From NCBI RefSeq assembly GCF_000517385.1, contig NZ_BAUW01000005.1, positions 37,084 through 101,083 of the forward strand: 64,000 nucleotides of DNA, written 5' to 3'. Both the position numbers and the translations under genes were made by a program. Position 1 is the stretch's first letter, and every line of letters begins with the position of its first letter. The DNA comes from Mesobacillus boroniphilus JCM 21738 (lineage in GTDB: Bacteria; Bacillota; Bacilli; Bacillales; Cytobacillaceae). The notes below the pieces were generated by a model. The model did no database searches, was not told where the DNA came from, and was given only the letters and a program-made list of their open reading frames with translations. This document shows positions 1 to 7,709 of the stretch, one piece after another.

Positions 1-1141
1 GTGTAACCGCTGCGTAAGCTTCACCTAAATCATTCTGAAAGAACTCGGCTTCCTCACTCACTCGAATCAAAATGTCTGCTTGTGATTCCTTTTTTGATTC
101 TTCTTTATTGTATGATGGAGTCCAATTTGGCTCAAACTTCTTCCGTAATGTTTGCCAGTTTTCTTCAGAACAGCTGTTATGAAGGCATCTAGCCGCTATT
201 CCACCGTTAGCAAATTGAATAATAACAGCACTCCTATTCGTATGACTTTCATTCCAAGGACAAGTGGATAATACATACTTGGTTGCTCCATCTTTCCAAG
301 GAGCAGAAAAGGCAACATCTAGTTCATGTCGTTCAATAAATTCTTCTAGATTAAAACCTGCTTCTGTGTTGCTCTTTTTAGTAGCTGATTTTCCCTTAGT
401 CTGTATCGTAGGACATAAACCTGCTAATGCCTTCAGTTGTTCTACGGACACTTCTTTTAGCTCTTTTGGACAATTTATAATTTTTGACAATCGATGTGGA
501 CGTTCTTCTGTATGTTCGCCTTTGCAAGCCATCGTTCCGTAAAGCTTCCAAATTCGTGCAGCATTAAATACACCCTTATCAATATTGACTGCTTCATTAC
601 TGAATAGAAAGTCTAATGTTTCCAATGCAGTTTTGATACGTTCCTTGCTTTCATCATCGTTTGGAAGGTTGATAGGATATAATAGATGAGCACCATTTCC
701 ACTGTCTGCGAAAATAGGTTCACACCAGCCTTTCTCTGTCAAAAACTGCTGCACTTCTTTTGCCATTGTTAAGGCAGCTTGATGTTCATCATCCGTTGAT
801 GAAATACCTGCTGGGCGCACTGGGTCAAAATCGATTGGAATCCATCGTCTACAATCAATGTCTGCATCAGCAGTCGTAAGTTTAGCTCGTTGCACAACTC
901 GGTTTGCCGCCCTAGAAAGTAAGTCAGACTTAACAGGGTTTAATGTGAAATAGATTGCAGGAACATTTTTGTCATAGTCCTCTGCATTTTCTGCTAACTC
1001 CTTATTATCATTAAAATAGCCGCTAACTGTACCCTTGGATGTTTTCAAGATACGCAATTCTGTTACTTCTTCTTCACTTTTCAGGATAGAAAGAGATTCC
1101 ATAATCATTTCTTTTGTTGTTTTTGCTTCTATATATGTCAT
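1..1141 (-). CDS. Primase-polymerase-like replication protein (partial, runs off left edge)
   Basis: About 380 residues are readable on the minus strand from ATG at 1141, preceded by a GGGAG ribosome-binding site; the C-terminus lies outside the window. The sequence resembles archaeo-eukaryotic-primase (PrimPol) proteins of phages, plasmids and integrative elements. IPIDFD at about residues 101-106 looks like the metal-binding DxD motif, SGNGAHLL at 147-154 like the sxH motif, and NIDKG near 186-190 supplies a third acidic position. A Cys/His-rich stretch (CPWN...CLHNSC) follows around residue 295-320. A helicase domain often follows in this family but cannot be seen here. By family it would synthesise primers for replication of a mobile element. 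The family call rests on motif reading only. Confidence 0.7.
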   Translation of the reverse strand, partial: MTYIEAKTTKEMIMESLSILKSEEEVTELRILKTSKGTVSGYFNDNKELAENAEDYDKNVPAIYFTLNPVKSDLLSRAANRVVQRAKLTTADADIDCRRWIPIDFDPVRPAGISSTDDEHQAALTMAKEVQQFLTEKGWCEPIFADSGNGAHLLYPINLPNDDESKERIKTALETLDFLFSNEAVNIDKGVFNAARIWKLYGTMACKGEHTEERPHRLSKIINCPKELKEVSVEQLKALAGLCPTIQTKGKSATKKSNTEAGFNLEEFIERHELDVAFSAPWKDGATKYVLSTCPWNESHTNRSAVIIQFANGGIAARCLHNSCSEENWQTLRKKFEPNWTPSYNKEESKKESQADILIRVSEEAEFFQNDLGEAYAAVT

Positions 1142-1178
1142 TCTTGTTAGTCTCCCTTTTTGTTTTTATTGTCTCGTG

Positions 1179-1214
1179 TAGCGTCAGTAGGGACTATAGC
1201 AACCACTGACGCTA
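1179..1214. repeat. Inverted repeat with TAGCGTCAGTAG core
   Basis: AGCGTCAGT and its complement ACTGACGCT are separated by 14-16 nt between the primase and the upstream 161-residue gene. The 12-mer TAGCGTCAGTAG recurs exactly at 2153-2164 on the other side of that gene, and both copies are followed 30-50 nt later by TTCGTTAG. It could be an operator or replication-protein site of the mobile element, or an RNA hairpin in the transcript. No function is demonstrated. Confidence 0.5.
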
Positions 1215-1247
1215 TAGTCGGTTCTGTTGCTTCGTTAGGGTATTACA

Positions 1248-1733
1248 TTACATATCATCGAAATCAATGTCATCAACATCAGATAATTGCTTCATCATTT
1301 CACTATCATCTTTATTTGGTTCCTTAGCTGGATTGCGAGTTACTCTTTTCTGGATTCTGACAATGTTGCTATAAACAATACCGTCACGTTCCACATTCTC
1401 AATCGTAGCTGTTACCTTCATACCGATTAGTGAATTAATGTCTAGTTCCTCATCTTCCGCTGGAACAACATCTAAGTCATGAAGCATTTTCATCAATTTT
1501 CCTTTTTCAGACCATGTGATAGTTGGAGCATAATACAAATAAACAAACTCACCATTTGGTTTAATAAACTCTACTTTTGTGTTAAGAGCATCTCGCTTTC
1601 CTGAATCGTGATAGACACTAGGAAACTCTTTAACTTCTACTGAAAAAATTCTTCCTTCTTGTGCTCCTTCACTTAAGACATACTTGTTTGATTTTTTTGA
1701 AGGACGAACTAATTTTGATTGACATGTATTCAT
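1248..1733 (-). CDS. Hypothetical protein with SSB-like acidic tail
   Basis: A 161-residue protein with ATG preceded by GGAGGGT at good spacing. The body (about residues 25-130) is rich in beta-strand-like sequence, compatible with an OB or similar beta fold. The last ten residues are strongly acidic (DVDDIDFDDM), as in the protein-interaction tail of single-stranded DNA-binding proteins. It lies 106 bp upstream of the primase on the same strand, as expected for a replication module of a mobile element. A role in binding DNA is an inference; I do not recognise the family. Confidence 0.6.
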   Translation of the reverse strand: MNTCQSKLVRPSKKSNKYVLSEGAQEGRIFSVEVKEFPSVYHDSGKRDALNTKVEFIKPNGEFVYLYYAPTITWSEKGKLMKMLHDLDVVPAEDEELDINSLIGMKVTATIENVERDGIVYSNIVRIQKRVTRNPAKEPNKDDSEMMKQLSDVDDIDFDDM

Positions 1734-2220
1734 TTATGACCCTCCAATGAGTTTTTTATTTTTTTGGAATAGTTTTTGTAACCTTCTTGCAAGAGTCATA
1801 TTAATACACCAAAAAAATAATACAAATCGACAATAAACATTGATATATCAACGTTTTGGACAAATTTACAAAGAGATTCTTTCAGTCGTTTACACTTAGT
1901 TAACGAGTCTTCCAGACTGAAATAATTAAAAATTAGTTACTACAGATTCGTATTTAAAGTAAATTAATTATGAATATTTAGTGTATTAAATCTAATACAT
2001 ACAGACTTGTAGACTAACTCTTGCTGAATGTCACATTTTGGACACAAATTAAAATATTTTTTAAAGAAGTTCTGTTGCAAGATTGTACTTCTATCTTTTT
2101 CTAACGTTAAACGTCTATTCAATAGACAACAGGAACCACTTATTACCTAAAGTAGCGTCAGTAGCATCGATACGTCTCTACTTTCCCTTCTGATTCTTCG
2201 TTAGAAGTCAAAGTAGTTTA
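1734..2220. other. Non-coding region upstream of the replication module
   Basis: About 490 bp of AT-rich sequence without a plausible gene. It contains a perfect inverted repeat GTCTATT-C-AATAGAC (2113-2127) and a second exact copy of TAGCGTCAGTAG (2153-2164). It presumably holds the promoter of the minus-strand 161-residue gene and primase, and could include an origin or operator for the element. No clear iteron array is visible. Confidence 0.4.
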
Positions 2221-2255
2221 CAAAAAAAACAAGAACCTACAAAGGATTCTTGTTC
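2221..2255 (-). terminator. Rho-independent terminator after the recombinase unit
   Basis: On the minus strand an AACAAGAA / TTCTTGTT stem of at least 8 bp is followed by eight U residues. It lies just past the 30-residue ORF and closes the recombinase-DUF960-peptide transcription unit. Confidence 0.8.
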
Positions 2256-2271
2256 AAACATTACTAACTTA

Positions 2272-2364
2272 TTACCTTCTATTCATCTTAGACAATTCTT
2301 CCAAGGCAACTGCTAAAATAGCACAAACCACTTTTTTAACGATAACAATTTGCTTAGCATCCAT
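2272..2364 (-). CDS. 30-residue peptide with strong RBS
   Basis: A very short ORF with an excellent Shine-Dalgarno (GGAGGGG, 2371-2377) seven bases before ATG. The peptide has a basic N-terminus, a central hydrophobic segment (VVCAILAVAL, residues 12-21) and a basic C-terminus. It sits between the DUF960 gene and the terminator on the same strand. It could be a small membrane peptide or an element-encoded regulator. The family is unknown; the call rests on the RBS and the position. Confidence 0.45.
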   Translation of the reverse strand: MDAKQIVIVKKVVCAILAVALEELSKMNRR

Positions 2365-2379
2365 CTTTTTCCCCTCCAA

Positions 2380-2685
2380 TCAGTAGTCATTCGGAAACAA
2401 CATGGTACAATGGGAACCATCATCAATAATCCAAATAGTTGTATCAATGGGTTGACTTTTCTTCAGTTTTAATCGGACTACCATTTCCATTGGCGGTTGC
2501 TCCTGCTTGTTCGTAATCATTTGCATATCACCGATTCTTTGAAGATGAAACACTTGTAAATAGTCCAATGGTTCTTGATTGTTCCTACGGACATCCATTA
2601 TCCTCCAAAGCAATACTTGTATTTCAACACTCACATTTGAAGCAATTTGTCTTGTTACGTATCTCGGTTTGTCCTTTTCAAACAC
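2380..2685 (-). CDS. DUF960 family protein
   Basis: About 101 residues. I place the start at GTG 2685 because the family usually begins shortly before the 'RYVTRQIA' segment; an AAGGG sequence lies 11 bases upstream, and the frame further upstream lies inside the recombinase gene. Hallmarks of DUF960 are visible: YVTRQIA near the start, EIQVLLWRIMD, LDYLQVF, and the C-terminal W-I-I-D-D-G...CTML segment. The family is common on Gram-positive plasmids, phages and integrative elements; its function is unknown. It directly follows the recombinase (the recombinase stop is 15 bp upstream of this start). Confidence 0.75.
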   Translation of the reverse strand: MFEKDKPRYVTRQIASNVSVEIQVLLWRIMDVRRNNQEPLDYLQVFHLQRIGDMQMITNKQEQPPMEMVVRLKLKKSQPIDTTIWIIDDGSHCTMLFPNDY

Positions 2686-2699
2686 TTTTTCCACTACCC

Positions 2700-3569
2700 T
2701 TATAATAGATTGACCGCATCCATCTTCTCTTGCTTGGTTGTTTGAATGTAAAACTTTGCTGTCATACTCACTGTAGAATGTCCTGCTAGCTTGCTTACGG
2801 TTGTTAGGTCTACCCCCTTTTTTAACAGCCTTGTGCAGAACGTATAACGAAACAAATGTGGATGCAATTTGAACCCTAGTTCCTTTGAAATTTTTGCTAA
2901 CCAATCCCTTACTGCATCACGATGCATTTTTTCTGCTCGTTGGCTCACTAAAAGATAGTCACTATGGCTGAAATTAGACTCAGAACGCTCTTTCTTCATG
3001 TAGTCCCTTACTAATTGAAGCACATCCTGCCTAAGCCCGATTTCACGTCTCTTACCGCCTTTTCCAATTACCGTCAATTGGCTTGTCAGAAAGTCAACAT
3101 CTGCTATCTTGATTCCAATCAGTTCACTAACCCTTACACCCGTATAAAGAAGCAAATAAACAATCTGCTTGTTACGAGTGCTAACTTTGTTCCTGTTTTC
3201 AACATAAAATAGCAATTGTTCCACCTGTTCCTCTGACAAAGCTTCCACATTATCCTCACTTCCAGCGGCAATTTTGATTCTATCCCGCTTCAACTGAATG
3301 AAGGATTCGCTTATGATACCTTTGGTTCTTAGAAAATCGTTGTAAACTTTTAGACTATTAATCTTTTTGTTAATGGTTGAAACAGCATAACCCTCTTTTG
3401 TCAGATGTTCCTTGTACCGCACAAATGAAAAGCGGGATAGGACTGGAACATCATTCAACTTCTCTGCCAAATATGATTGGAACCCTTTGACATCGTTCAC
3501 ATATGACTCGATTGTTTTGGCTGCTTTCCCCTCTGTAAAGAGCCATTGCTTAAGTTCATCAATATCCAA
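2700..3569 (-). CDS. Tyrosine recombinase (XerC/D-like integrase)
   Basis: About 289 residues from TTG 3569, chosen because GGAGGTG lies 8 bases upstream; a longer ATG frame would run through a terminator hairpin. The N-terminal SAM-like core-binding domain spans about residues 1-95. The catalytic domain shows the first Arg in YTGVRVSE, HPHLFRYTF (H-x-x-R), LAGHSTVSMT (His) and the nucleophile Tyr in AKFYIQ near the C-terminus. Such enzymes cut and rejoin DNA during integration, excision or dimer resolution. Next to a primase and DUF960 it most likely belongs to an integrative element or its remnant. The chromosomal xerC/xerD/codV lie elsewhere in related genomes. Confidence 0.88.
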   Translation of the reverse strand: MDIDELKQWLFTEGKAAKTIESYVNDVKGFQSYLAEKLNDVPVLSRFSFVRYKEHLTKEGYAVSTINKKINSLKVYNDFLRTKGIISESFIQLKRDRIKIAAGSEDNVEALSEEQVEQLLFYVENRNKVSTRNKQIVYLLLYTGVRVSELIGIKIADVDFLTSQLTVIGKGGKRREIGLRQDVLQLVRDYMKKERSESNFSHSDYLLVSQRAEKMHRDAVRDWLAKISKELGFKLHPHLFRYTFCTRLLKKGVDLTTVSKLAGHSTVSMTAKFYIQTTKQEKMDAVNLL

Positions 3570-3590
3570 GATTGATTCACCTCCAAAAAT

Positions 3591-3634
3591 AAAAAAGGCT
3601 ATTGATGTACACATTTATACACCAATAGCCTTTC
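3591..3634 (-). terminator. Hairpin/terminator just upstream of the recombinase
   Basis: AAAGGCTATTG and CAATAGCCTTT form an 11-bp stem followed on the minus strand by a T-rich run (TTTTTTATTTTT). It lies immediately before the RBS of the recombinase gene. It may end an upstream transcript or attenuate recombinase expression. Confidence 0.65.
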
Positions 3635-3841
3635 ACGCTTTCCTTGTATTCATTTTCCAGTTCCTTTCCTAGCTAATCACGACAGTTATATAATAATGTC
3701 GGTAATTTTTTCATACAGAAACCATTCCTTTTCTTTGTCTCTCATACATTCTGTAAATAACGATATATGTCCCATTAGTTTTGTCGTAAGTTTGCCAAAA
3801 GTAATGTCGTGAATTCAACTGGGATGATTCAAATGATTTTT

Positions 3842-4144
3842 TTAGTCAACATAAATCTCATAAACAATTTGTTCCCCATTCTTTATCCATACTTCGTACA
3901 GCTTCTCTCTCGTTTCCTCCTCAAGTACATAACCAGCAATCCACTCGTACCCTTTATCATCTACATACGAAATTGCTTCAATGAGCAATGGGTTGGGTAG
4001 CTTTTCTAAGTGTTCGGCTGGGATGAGCAAATCATCTATTTCTTCATGATAGAAATCATGTGCTTCGTAGCCTACATCCTCTCTTTTGACTTCAATGTTA
4101 AATGTCTTTTTCATTGTTCCTACAAACCAGTCTAAATACATCAT
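3842..4144 (-). CDS. Hypothetical acidic protein
   Basis: A 100-residue protein starting at tandem ATG codons (4144 and 4141) behind AGGAGGAG. It is acidic, lacks a signal peptide or membrane segment, and begins MMYLDWF. The C-terminal half (YVLEEETREKLYEVWIKNGEQ) reads like a small alpha-beta domain. I do not recognise the family. The gene stands alone between the integrase region and the two-TM protein gene and is preceded by its own hairpin. Confidence 0.6.
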   Translation of the reverse strand: MMYLDWFVGTMKKTFNIEVKREDVGYEAHDFYHEEIDDLLIPAEHLEKLPNPLLIEAISYVDDKGYEWIAGYVLEEETREKLYEVWIKNGEQIVYEIYVD

Positions 4145-4164
4145 CTTTTCTCCTCCTAAAATAG

Positions 4165-4194
4165 AAAAAGGACTTCCCTCCGAAGAGAGAAGCC
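4165..4194 (-). terminator. Hairpin with U-run upstream of the 100-residue gene
   Basis: On the minus strand a GGCTTCTCTC / GAGGGAAGTCC stem with a short TTCG loop is followed by TTTTT. It lies directly before the RBS of the gene ending at 3842, repeating the arrangement seen before the recombinase. Confidence 0.6.
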
Positions 4195-4367
4195 CCACTT
4201 TGATGAACATTATGTACATGAATGCTCAATAATATAATATATGCTTGATTTTTCCGTTTGCTCGGTAAATACAGAAATGTCTGTCCAGTTTTGTCCACAT
4301 ATATGGTAGGTACTTTGAACACAACTGCTGCCCAAATCATATTGGGTAGTGCTCTACCAAATTCTTT

Positions 4368-5021
4368 TTATATTCCAAACCTTTTTCGACCAACTTCAAC
4401 TAACCTCTTGTAATTTTCCCAAATATCTGTTGCAACTTGATTTGCCTCTCGAATAACTTTTATATATAAATCAACATCTTTTTCTTTTAAGCCTTTATCA
4501 ATTCTCCAGTAGTCCTCACTATTTGTGTTTGAGGCTCTAACGGTATGTTCAGCAAGTATTCTATTTAATTTCTTTAAATCTTCTAATAAATTTATTCTTA
4601 TTTTTTCCAAATCATTGTCAGTGAATTCAAATTCTGGATTACCTTCAGTTTCAATAAAATCATGCAAGATTCTAATATTTTCAAAAGGGAAACCTCCTGA
4701 CCCAAAATCATACCTTTCGAAGAAGTTCCTAGCATAATCCATTGGAATTAATTCCTTTATTTTGCATAGTACTTCTCTATCTAAGTCAATAAAATTTATT
4801 TTCTTTTTTAACCTTATGATAAATAAAATTAATTGTGAGAAAACAAGTAATAATGCAAATAAGAGCACAAAAAGAAGTAAAATTGAAATAGATACTTTGT
4901 AATCTAAAAAATTCTTAATCAATTCATATTCAGGTGTATAAAAAAACAAACCCACAAGAGGAATAAAAAGAATCGTCAAAAACCATGTTATGATTATAAG
5001 AAAGCCTTCTAAAAGTTTCAC
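4368..5021 (-). CDS. Two-TM membrane protein with cytoplasmic helical domain, unknown function
   Basis: About 217 residues. I choose GTG 5021 because a GGGGGG run lies 5 bases upstream; upstream codons overlap the hag terminator. Two strongly hydrophobic segments (about residues 5-27 and 45-75) are followed by a ~140-residue soluble, helix-rich domain with many charged residues. The gene is clearly AT-richer than the flagellar genes beside it, which fits acquisition with the neighbouring element. I do not recognise the family. The architecture resembles some membrane-anchored defence or sensor proteins, but that is only a resemblance. Confidence 0.6.
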   Translation of the reverse strand: MKLLEGFLIIITWFLTILFIPLVGLFFYTPEYELIKNFLDYKVSISILLLFVLLFALLLVFSQLILFIIRLKKKINFIDLDREVLCKIKELIPMDYARNFFERYDFGSGGFPFENIRILHDFIETEGNPEFEFTDNDLEKIRINLLEDLKKLNRILAEHTVRASNTNSEDYWRIDKGLKEKDVDLYIKVIREANQVATDIWENYKRLVEVGRKRFGI

Positions 5022-5072
5022 ATCGTCCCCCCAGCACCTATAGTTAATGCTAATTAAACTTTTCCAATACAT

Positions 5073-5101
5073 AAAAGAGACCCTAGCATAACTAGAGTCC
5101 C
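5073..5101 (-). terminator. Terminator of hag
   Basis: A 10-bp stem (GGGACTCTAG / CTAGGGTCTC, with G-U pairs) and TTTTA on the minus strand, 18 bp after the flagellin stop codon. Confidence 0.8.
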
Positions 5102-5118
5102 TTGTCAAAAGTCTAAAA

Positions 5119-6888
5119 TTAACGAAGAAGTTGTAGAACTCCTTGTGGTTGTTGGTTAGCTTGAGACAGCATTGCTTGTGCTGCTTGAGAAAGAATTGAG
5201 TTCTTAGTTTGTTCCATCATTTCTTTCGCCATCGTGCGAACATTTGCTTTCACAAATGACCAGACTATATCTTCACCCTCTAGTAATCTAGTAGGGGTCG
5301 GGCACTTCGGATTCACAATGCTGATGGACATTGTTTCACCTATGGATTCATCACCATAGCTTTTGCCTTAGACGGTCTCCTAGTCGTTGAACCTTCTCCA
5401 GAGTTTCCTCACAGGAGCTTGGCTGCTGATTGCCCAATCTTTTCTTTTTTCAAACCTTCACACTTGTCGTTTCCAACTACGTTGTGGTAAGAAAAGCTCT
5501 AAGGGTTTTCCAGCAATTCACCCGATAATAATCTCTAGCCGTTACCAGCTAGGACGACTGTGCTTGTCACTGCATTAAGCAGCTAAAGCATAATCTACGT
5601 CACGGATACGTGATTCCGCAGCAGTTAGGTTTTCAGAAGATGTTCCTAAGTTGTTAATTGTGTGTTCTAAGCGGTTTTGGTTTGCACCAAGTTTAGAACG
5701 TTCTCCTGAAACTGTTTCAATTGCATCATTGATTTTTGTAATAGCTGCTTGAGCACCGTCACTAGTTGTAAGGTCTAACTTGTCAATTCCTAAAGCTTTT
5801 GAACTCATATCTCCAATACCTAGCTTAGTTATTTGACCTTGGTTCGCACCAATTTGGAAAGTTTCAGCATTATTCGTAACTGTACCTGAGAACATAGCCG
5901 CAGCTGCTAGATTACCTGAATCCGCAAATGCTTCAGAATTAAGTTCAATTTTTAATCCGCCTACATCAAAAGCACCATTTTTTGAAGTTGTGCCACTTGC
6001 TATTGTTGCAACAGTACTACCACCCGCATCTACTAAGTTTAAAGCTGCTGCAGTCTTAGCTTCCAAAGTAAATGTAGCTTCACCAGCAGAACCAACACCA
6101 TTTGCTGCAACTTTAAATGTTTCCCCATTGCTTCCTGATAATGTAGCAGCAGCATTTGCTGCAACAGATGAATTTGAGGCAACTACTTTCCCTTGGTCAT
6201 TTTGTAATTCAAGTTTAAAGTTACCGCCACCTACATCTGTAGATACTAACTTATAAGTACCTAACTCTAGATTTTCAAAGTCTGCATCTGCAGCAAATGT
6301 CATGTCAGCAGCCGCATCAAATCCAGTAATTGTTGAAGATTTTACCTGCATATCAAGTGTAACATTAGTTGTAGCTGCGGCTGTAATTGAATAAGTTCCT
6401 GCAGTTAAGCTATCATTAGTTACTGAAACTTTTTGAATACCAGTTGTACTAGATGAACCTGATACTGCCATATCACCATTTAATAGTTTCTTTGTATTGA
6501 ACTCGGTTGTATTTCTAATTCTGTCAACTTCTTGAGTAAGTTGGTTTACTTCTTTTTGGATTTCATTACGGTCTGCATCTGTATTTGTTCCATTAGATGA
6601 CTGAACTGCTAATTCACGCATACGTTGAAGAATGGAATGTGTTTCGTTCAAAGCTCCCTCTGCTGTCTGGATAAGAGAAGTTGCATCCTGCGCATTCTTA
6701 GAAGCCATATCTAAACCACGAATTTGTCCACGCATTTTTTCAGAGATTGCTAGACCAGCAGCGTCATCTCCTGCATTATTAATACGAAGTCCTGAAGATA
6801 ATTTCTGCATTGACTTACTTTGTGCTTCACTTGCATTACCCAACTGACGATAAGTGTTAAGTGCCGCAATATTATGATTAATTCTCAT
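5119..6888 (-). CDS. hag: Flagellin, interrupted by a group I intron
   Basis: Filament subunit exported by the flagellar type III apparatus. Exon 1 is 6888-5593 (432 codons) and exon 2 is 5232-5119 (37 codons plus stop), giving 469 residues after splicing. The N-terminal D0/D1 (residues 1-139) starts MRINHNIAALNT; the variable Ala/Thr-rich middle spans about 140-350; the C-terminal D1/D0 resumes with SGERSKLGANQNRLEH and ESRIRDVD. Without splicing the frame reads five more residues and stops at TAA 5577-5575. Removing 5592-5233 rejoins DVD to MAKEMMEQTKN, the canonical end of Bacillus flagellins, finishing QQPQGVLQLLR. The RBS AAGGAGG is strong. Expression should depend on SigD and on CsrA/FliW. 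Confidence 0.93.
5233..5592 (-). other. Group I self-splicing intron in hag (no ORF)
   Basis: Read on the minus strand, the 360-nt insert carries the conserved group I core. P4 is UGCUG with CAGCA inside the Q-type segment AAUCAGCAGCCAAG; P6 is CUCC...GGAG; R is UUCAACGACUAG and S is AAGAUAUAGUC, giving P7 GACUA/UAGUC. P8 is CUAUGG/CCAUAG. P9 is a 7-bp stem capped by GAAA just before the 3' end. The 5' exon ends in U (GAU) and the intron ends in G, as required. P1 can pair exon GAU with intron GUC (U-G at the splice site) and continue as UGCUU/AAGCA; P2 is CUAGC/GCUAG. An alternative 5' site 12 nt later (after 5581) has an 8-bp P1, but its product would gain four residues. No homing endonuclease is encoded. 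Confidence 0.92.
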
Positions 6889-6912
6889 TGCTTAATTTCC
6901 TCCTTGAATTTG

Positions 6913-6934
6913 TTGTTCACATCCTTGTGAACAA
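6913..6934 (-). promoter_or_regulatory. CsrA-binding hairpin in the hag leader
   Basis: Perfect 9-bp arms TTGTTCACA / TGTGAACAA enclose the loop AGGA, so the loop region reads ACAAGGATGT, almost identical to the CsrA consensus RUACARGGAUGU. A second GGA lies in the hag Shine-Dalgarno (AAGGAGG, about 6897-6903). Two sites, one upstream hairpin and one over the RBS, match the arrangement known for B. subtilis hag, where CsrA represses translation and FliW relieves it. Both genes lie directly upstream here. Confidence 0.85.
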
Positions 6935-6959
6935 TATTTTTTATTTGTCTGAGTCGATA

Positions 6960-6985
6960 AGGTCGGCCGCCCTTATTTTCTCTTA
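6960..6985 (-). promoter_or_regulatory. Predicted SigD promoter of hag
   Basis: On the minus strand TAAG is followed by 14 nt and GCCGACCT, close to the SigD consensus TAAA-N14-16-GCCGATAT. It lies about 70 bp upstream of the hag start and just upstream of the CsrA hairpin. Confidence 0.7.
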
Positions 6986-7029
6986 CAATAGTTTTATCGT
7001 CTGGCTTGTTTGATTGTTTAATAGTGTTT

Positions 7030-7248
7030 CTAACTTTTTTTCATAAATTTTAATAGAGAAGTAATATCTTTTGATGCTTGTTCGTTTTCTGTCTGGATTT
7101 GATCTAGGATTTCACTTCGGAAGACCTCAATATTTTTTGGTGCTTTGATGCCTATTTTTACTTGGTCATTTTTTGCGGAGACGATAGTGATTTCGATGTC
7201 ATCGCCAATTTTGATGCTTTCGCCGTTTTTTCTTGTGAGTACGAGCAT
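7030..7248 (-). CDS. csrA: Translational repressor CsrA
   Basis: A 72-residue protein beginning [12 protein letters not shown], the canonical CsrA N-terminus, with the RNA-contacting arginine in VFRSEI around residue 44. CsrA dimers bind GGA motifs in RNA loops; in Bacillus the main target is hag mRNA, whose leader here carries a matching hairpin. The gene lies 6 bp after fliW, its antagonist, and upstream of hag on the same strand. The C-terminus ([10 protein letters not shown]) is slightly longer than in enteric CsrA, as usual in Bacillus. Confidence 0.95.
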   Translation of the reverse strand: MLVLTRKNGESIKIGDDIEITIVSAKNDQVKIGIKAPKNIEVFRSEILDQIQTENEQASKDITSLLKFMKKS

Positions 7249-7254
7249 GTCTGG

Positions 7255-7695
7255 TCACCCCTTCGCTTCTGCTTTTTTAAAGATTGGGTGTTTGGTCTTG
7301 TATTGTTCCTCGTGCAGGATGACTTGCTTTGCCTTGCGGTTTCTCTGATTAATGATAATTGGCGCCTGCAGGTTTGCGGTTGTTTTTTCGAATGGGTCCT
7401 GAACGGTGAGGATGGAAAAGACTGCGACATCTTTCTCTCTCTCCAGGTTCAATTCCTCGACCGTCGCATCTTCCAACTGAAAGTCATACTCTTTCATAAA
7501 ATGGAACGGATTCGTCAATACAAACGCTAGTCCTGGGTTCGATACGGATTGGAGGACAAAATAGGATTCGTCATCAGACAAGGGCAGCAAAGCAAATTGC
7601 GTTTCTTCAACAAAACCCGGTATCCCTTTTTCAAAAGTTAAAATTTCTTCAACTTCAACTTCTACTTCACCATGATACTTTGTGTTTATTTTCAT
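7255..7695 (-). CDS. fliW: Flagellar assembly factor FliW (CsrA antagonist)
   Basis: A 146-residue protein of typical FliW length. The N-terminal KYHGEVEVEVEEILTFEKGIPGF and the ALLPLSDDESYFVLQSVSNPGLAF region are family hallmarks. FliW binds CsrA allosterically and also binds free flagellin, forming a partner switch that couples hag translation to flagellin secretion. It is followed after 6 bp by csrA and preceded by yviE with a 14-bp gap, the standard Bacillus order. Confidence 0.95.
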   Translation of the reverse strand: MKINTKYHGEVEVEVEEILTFEKGIPGFVEETQFALLPLSDDESYFVLQSVSNPGLAFVLTNPFHFMKEYDFQLEDATVEELNLEREKDVAVFSILTVQDPFEKTTANLQAPIIINQRNRKAKQVILHEEQYKTKHPIFKKAEAKG

Positions 7696-7709
7696 ATTAG
7701 AACCCTTCC

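Noticed and set aside
264..542. A 92-residue plus-strand protein
   Set aside because: It lies antisense to the conserved primase coding sequence and has no RBS or family features.
2380..2904. A 174-residue version of the DUF960 protein
   Set aside because: The N-terminal ~70 residues overlap the recombinase gene out of frame; family length and an upstream AAGGG favour GTG 2685.
5119..5331. A separate 70-residue gene at the end of hag
   Set aside because: Its last 37 codons are the flagellin C-terminus; the first part is the group I intron core read as protein.
5990..6256. An 88-residue Ala-rich plus-strand protein opposite hag
   Set aside because: It is the antisense of the repetitive Ala/Thr-rich flagellin middle domain.
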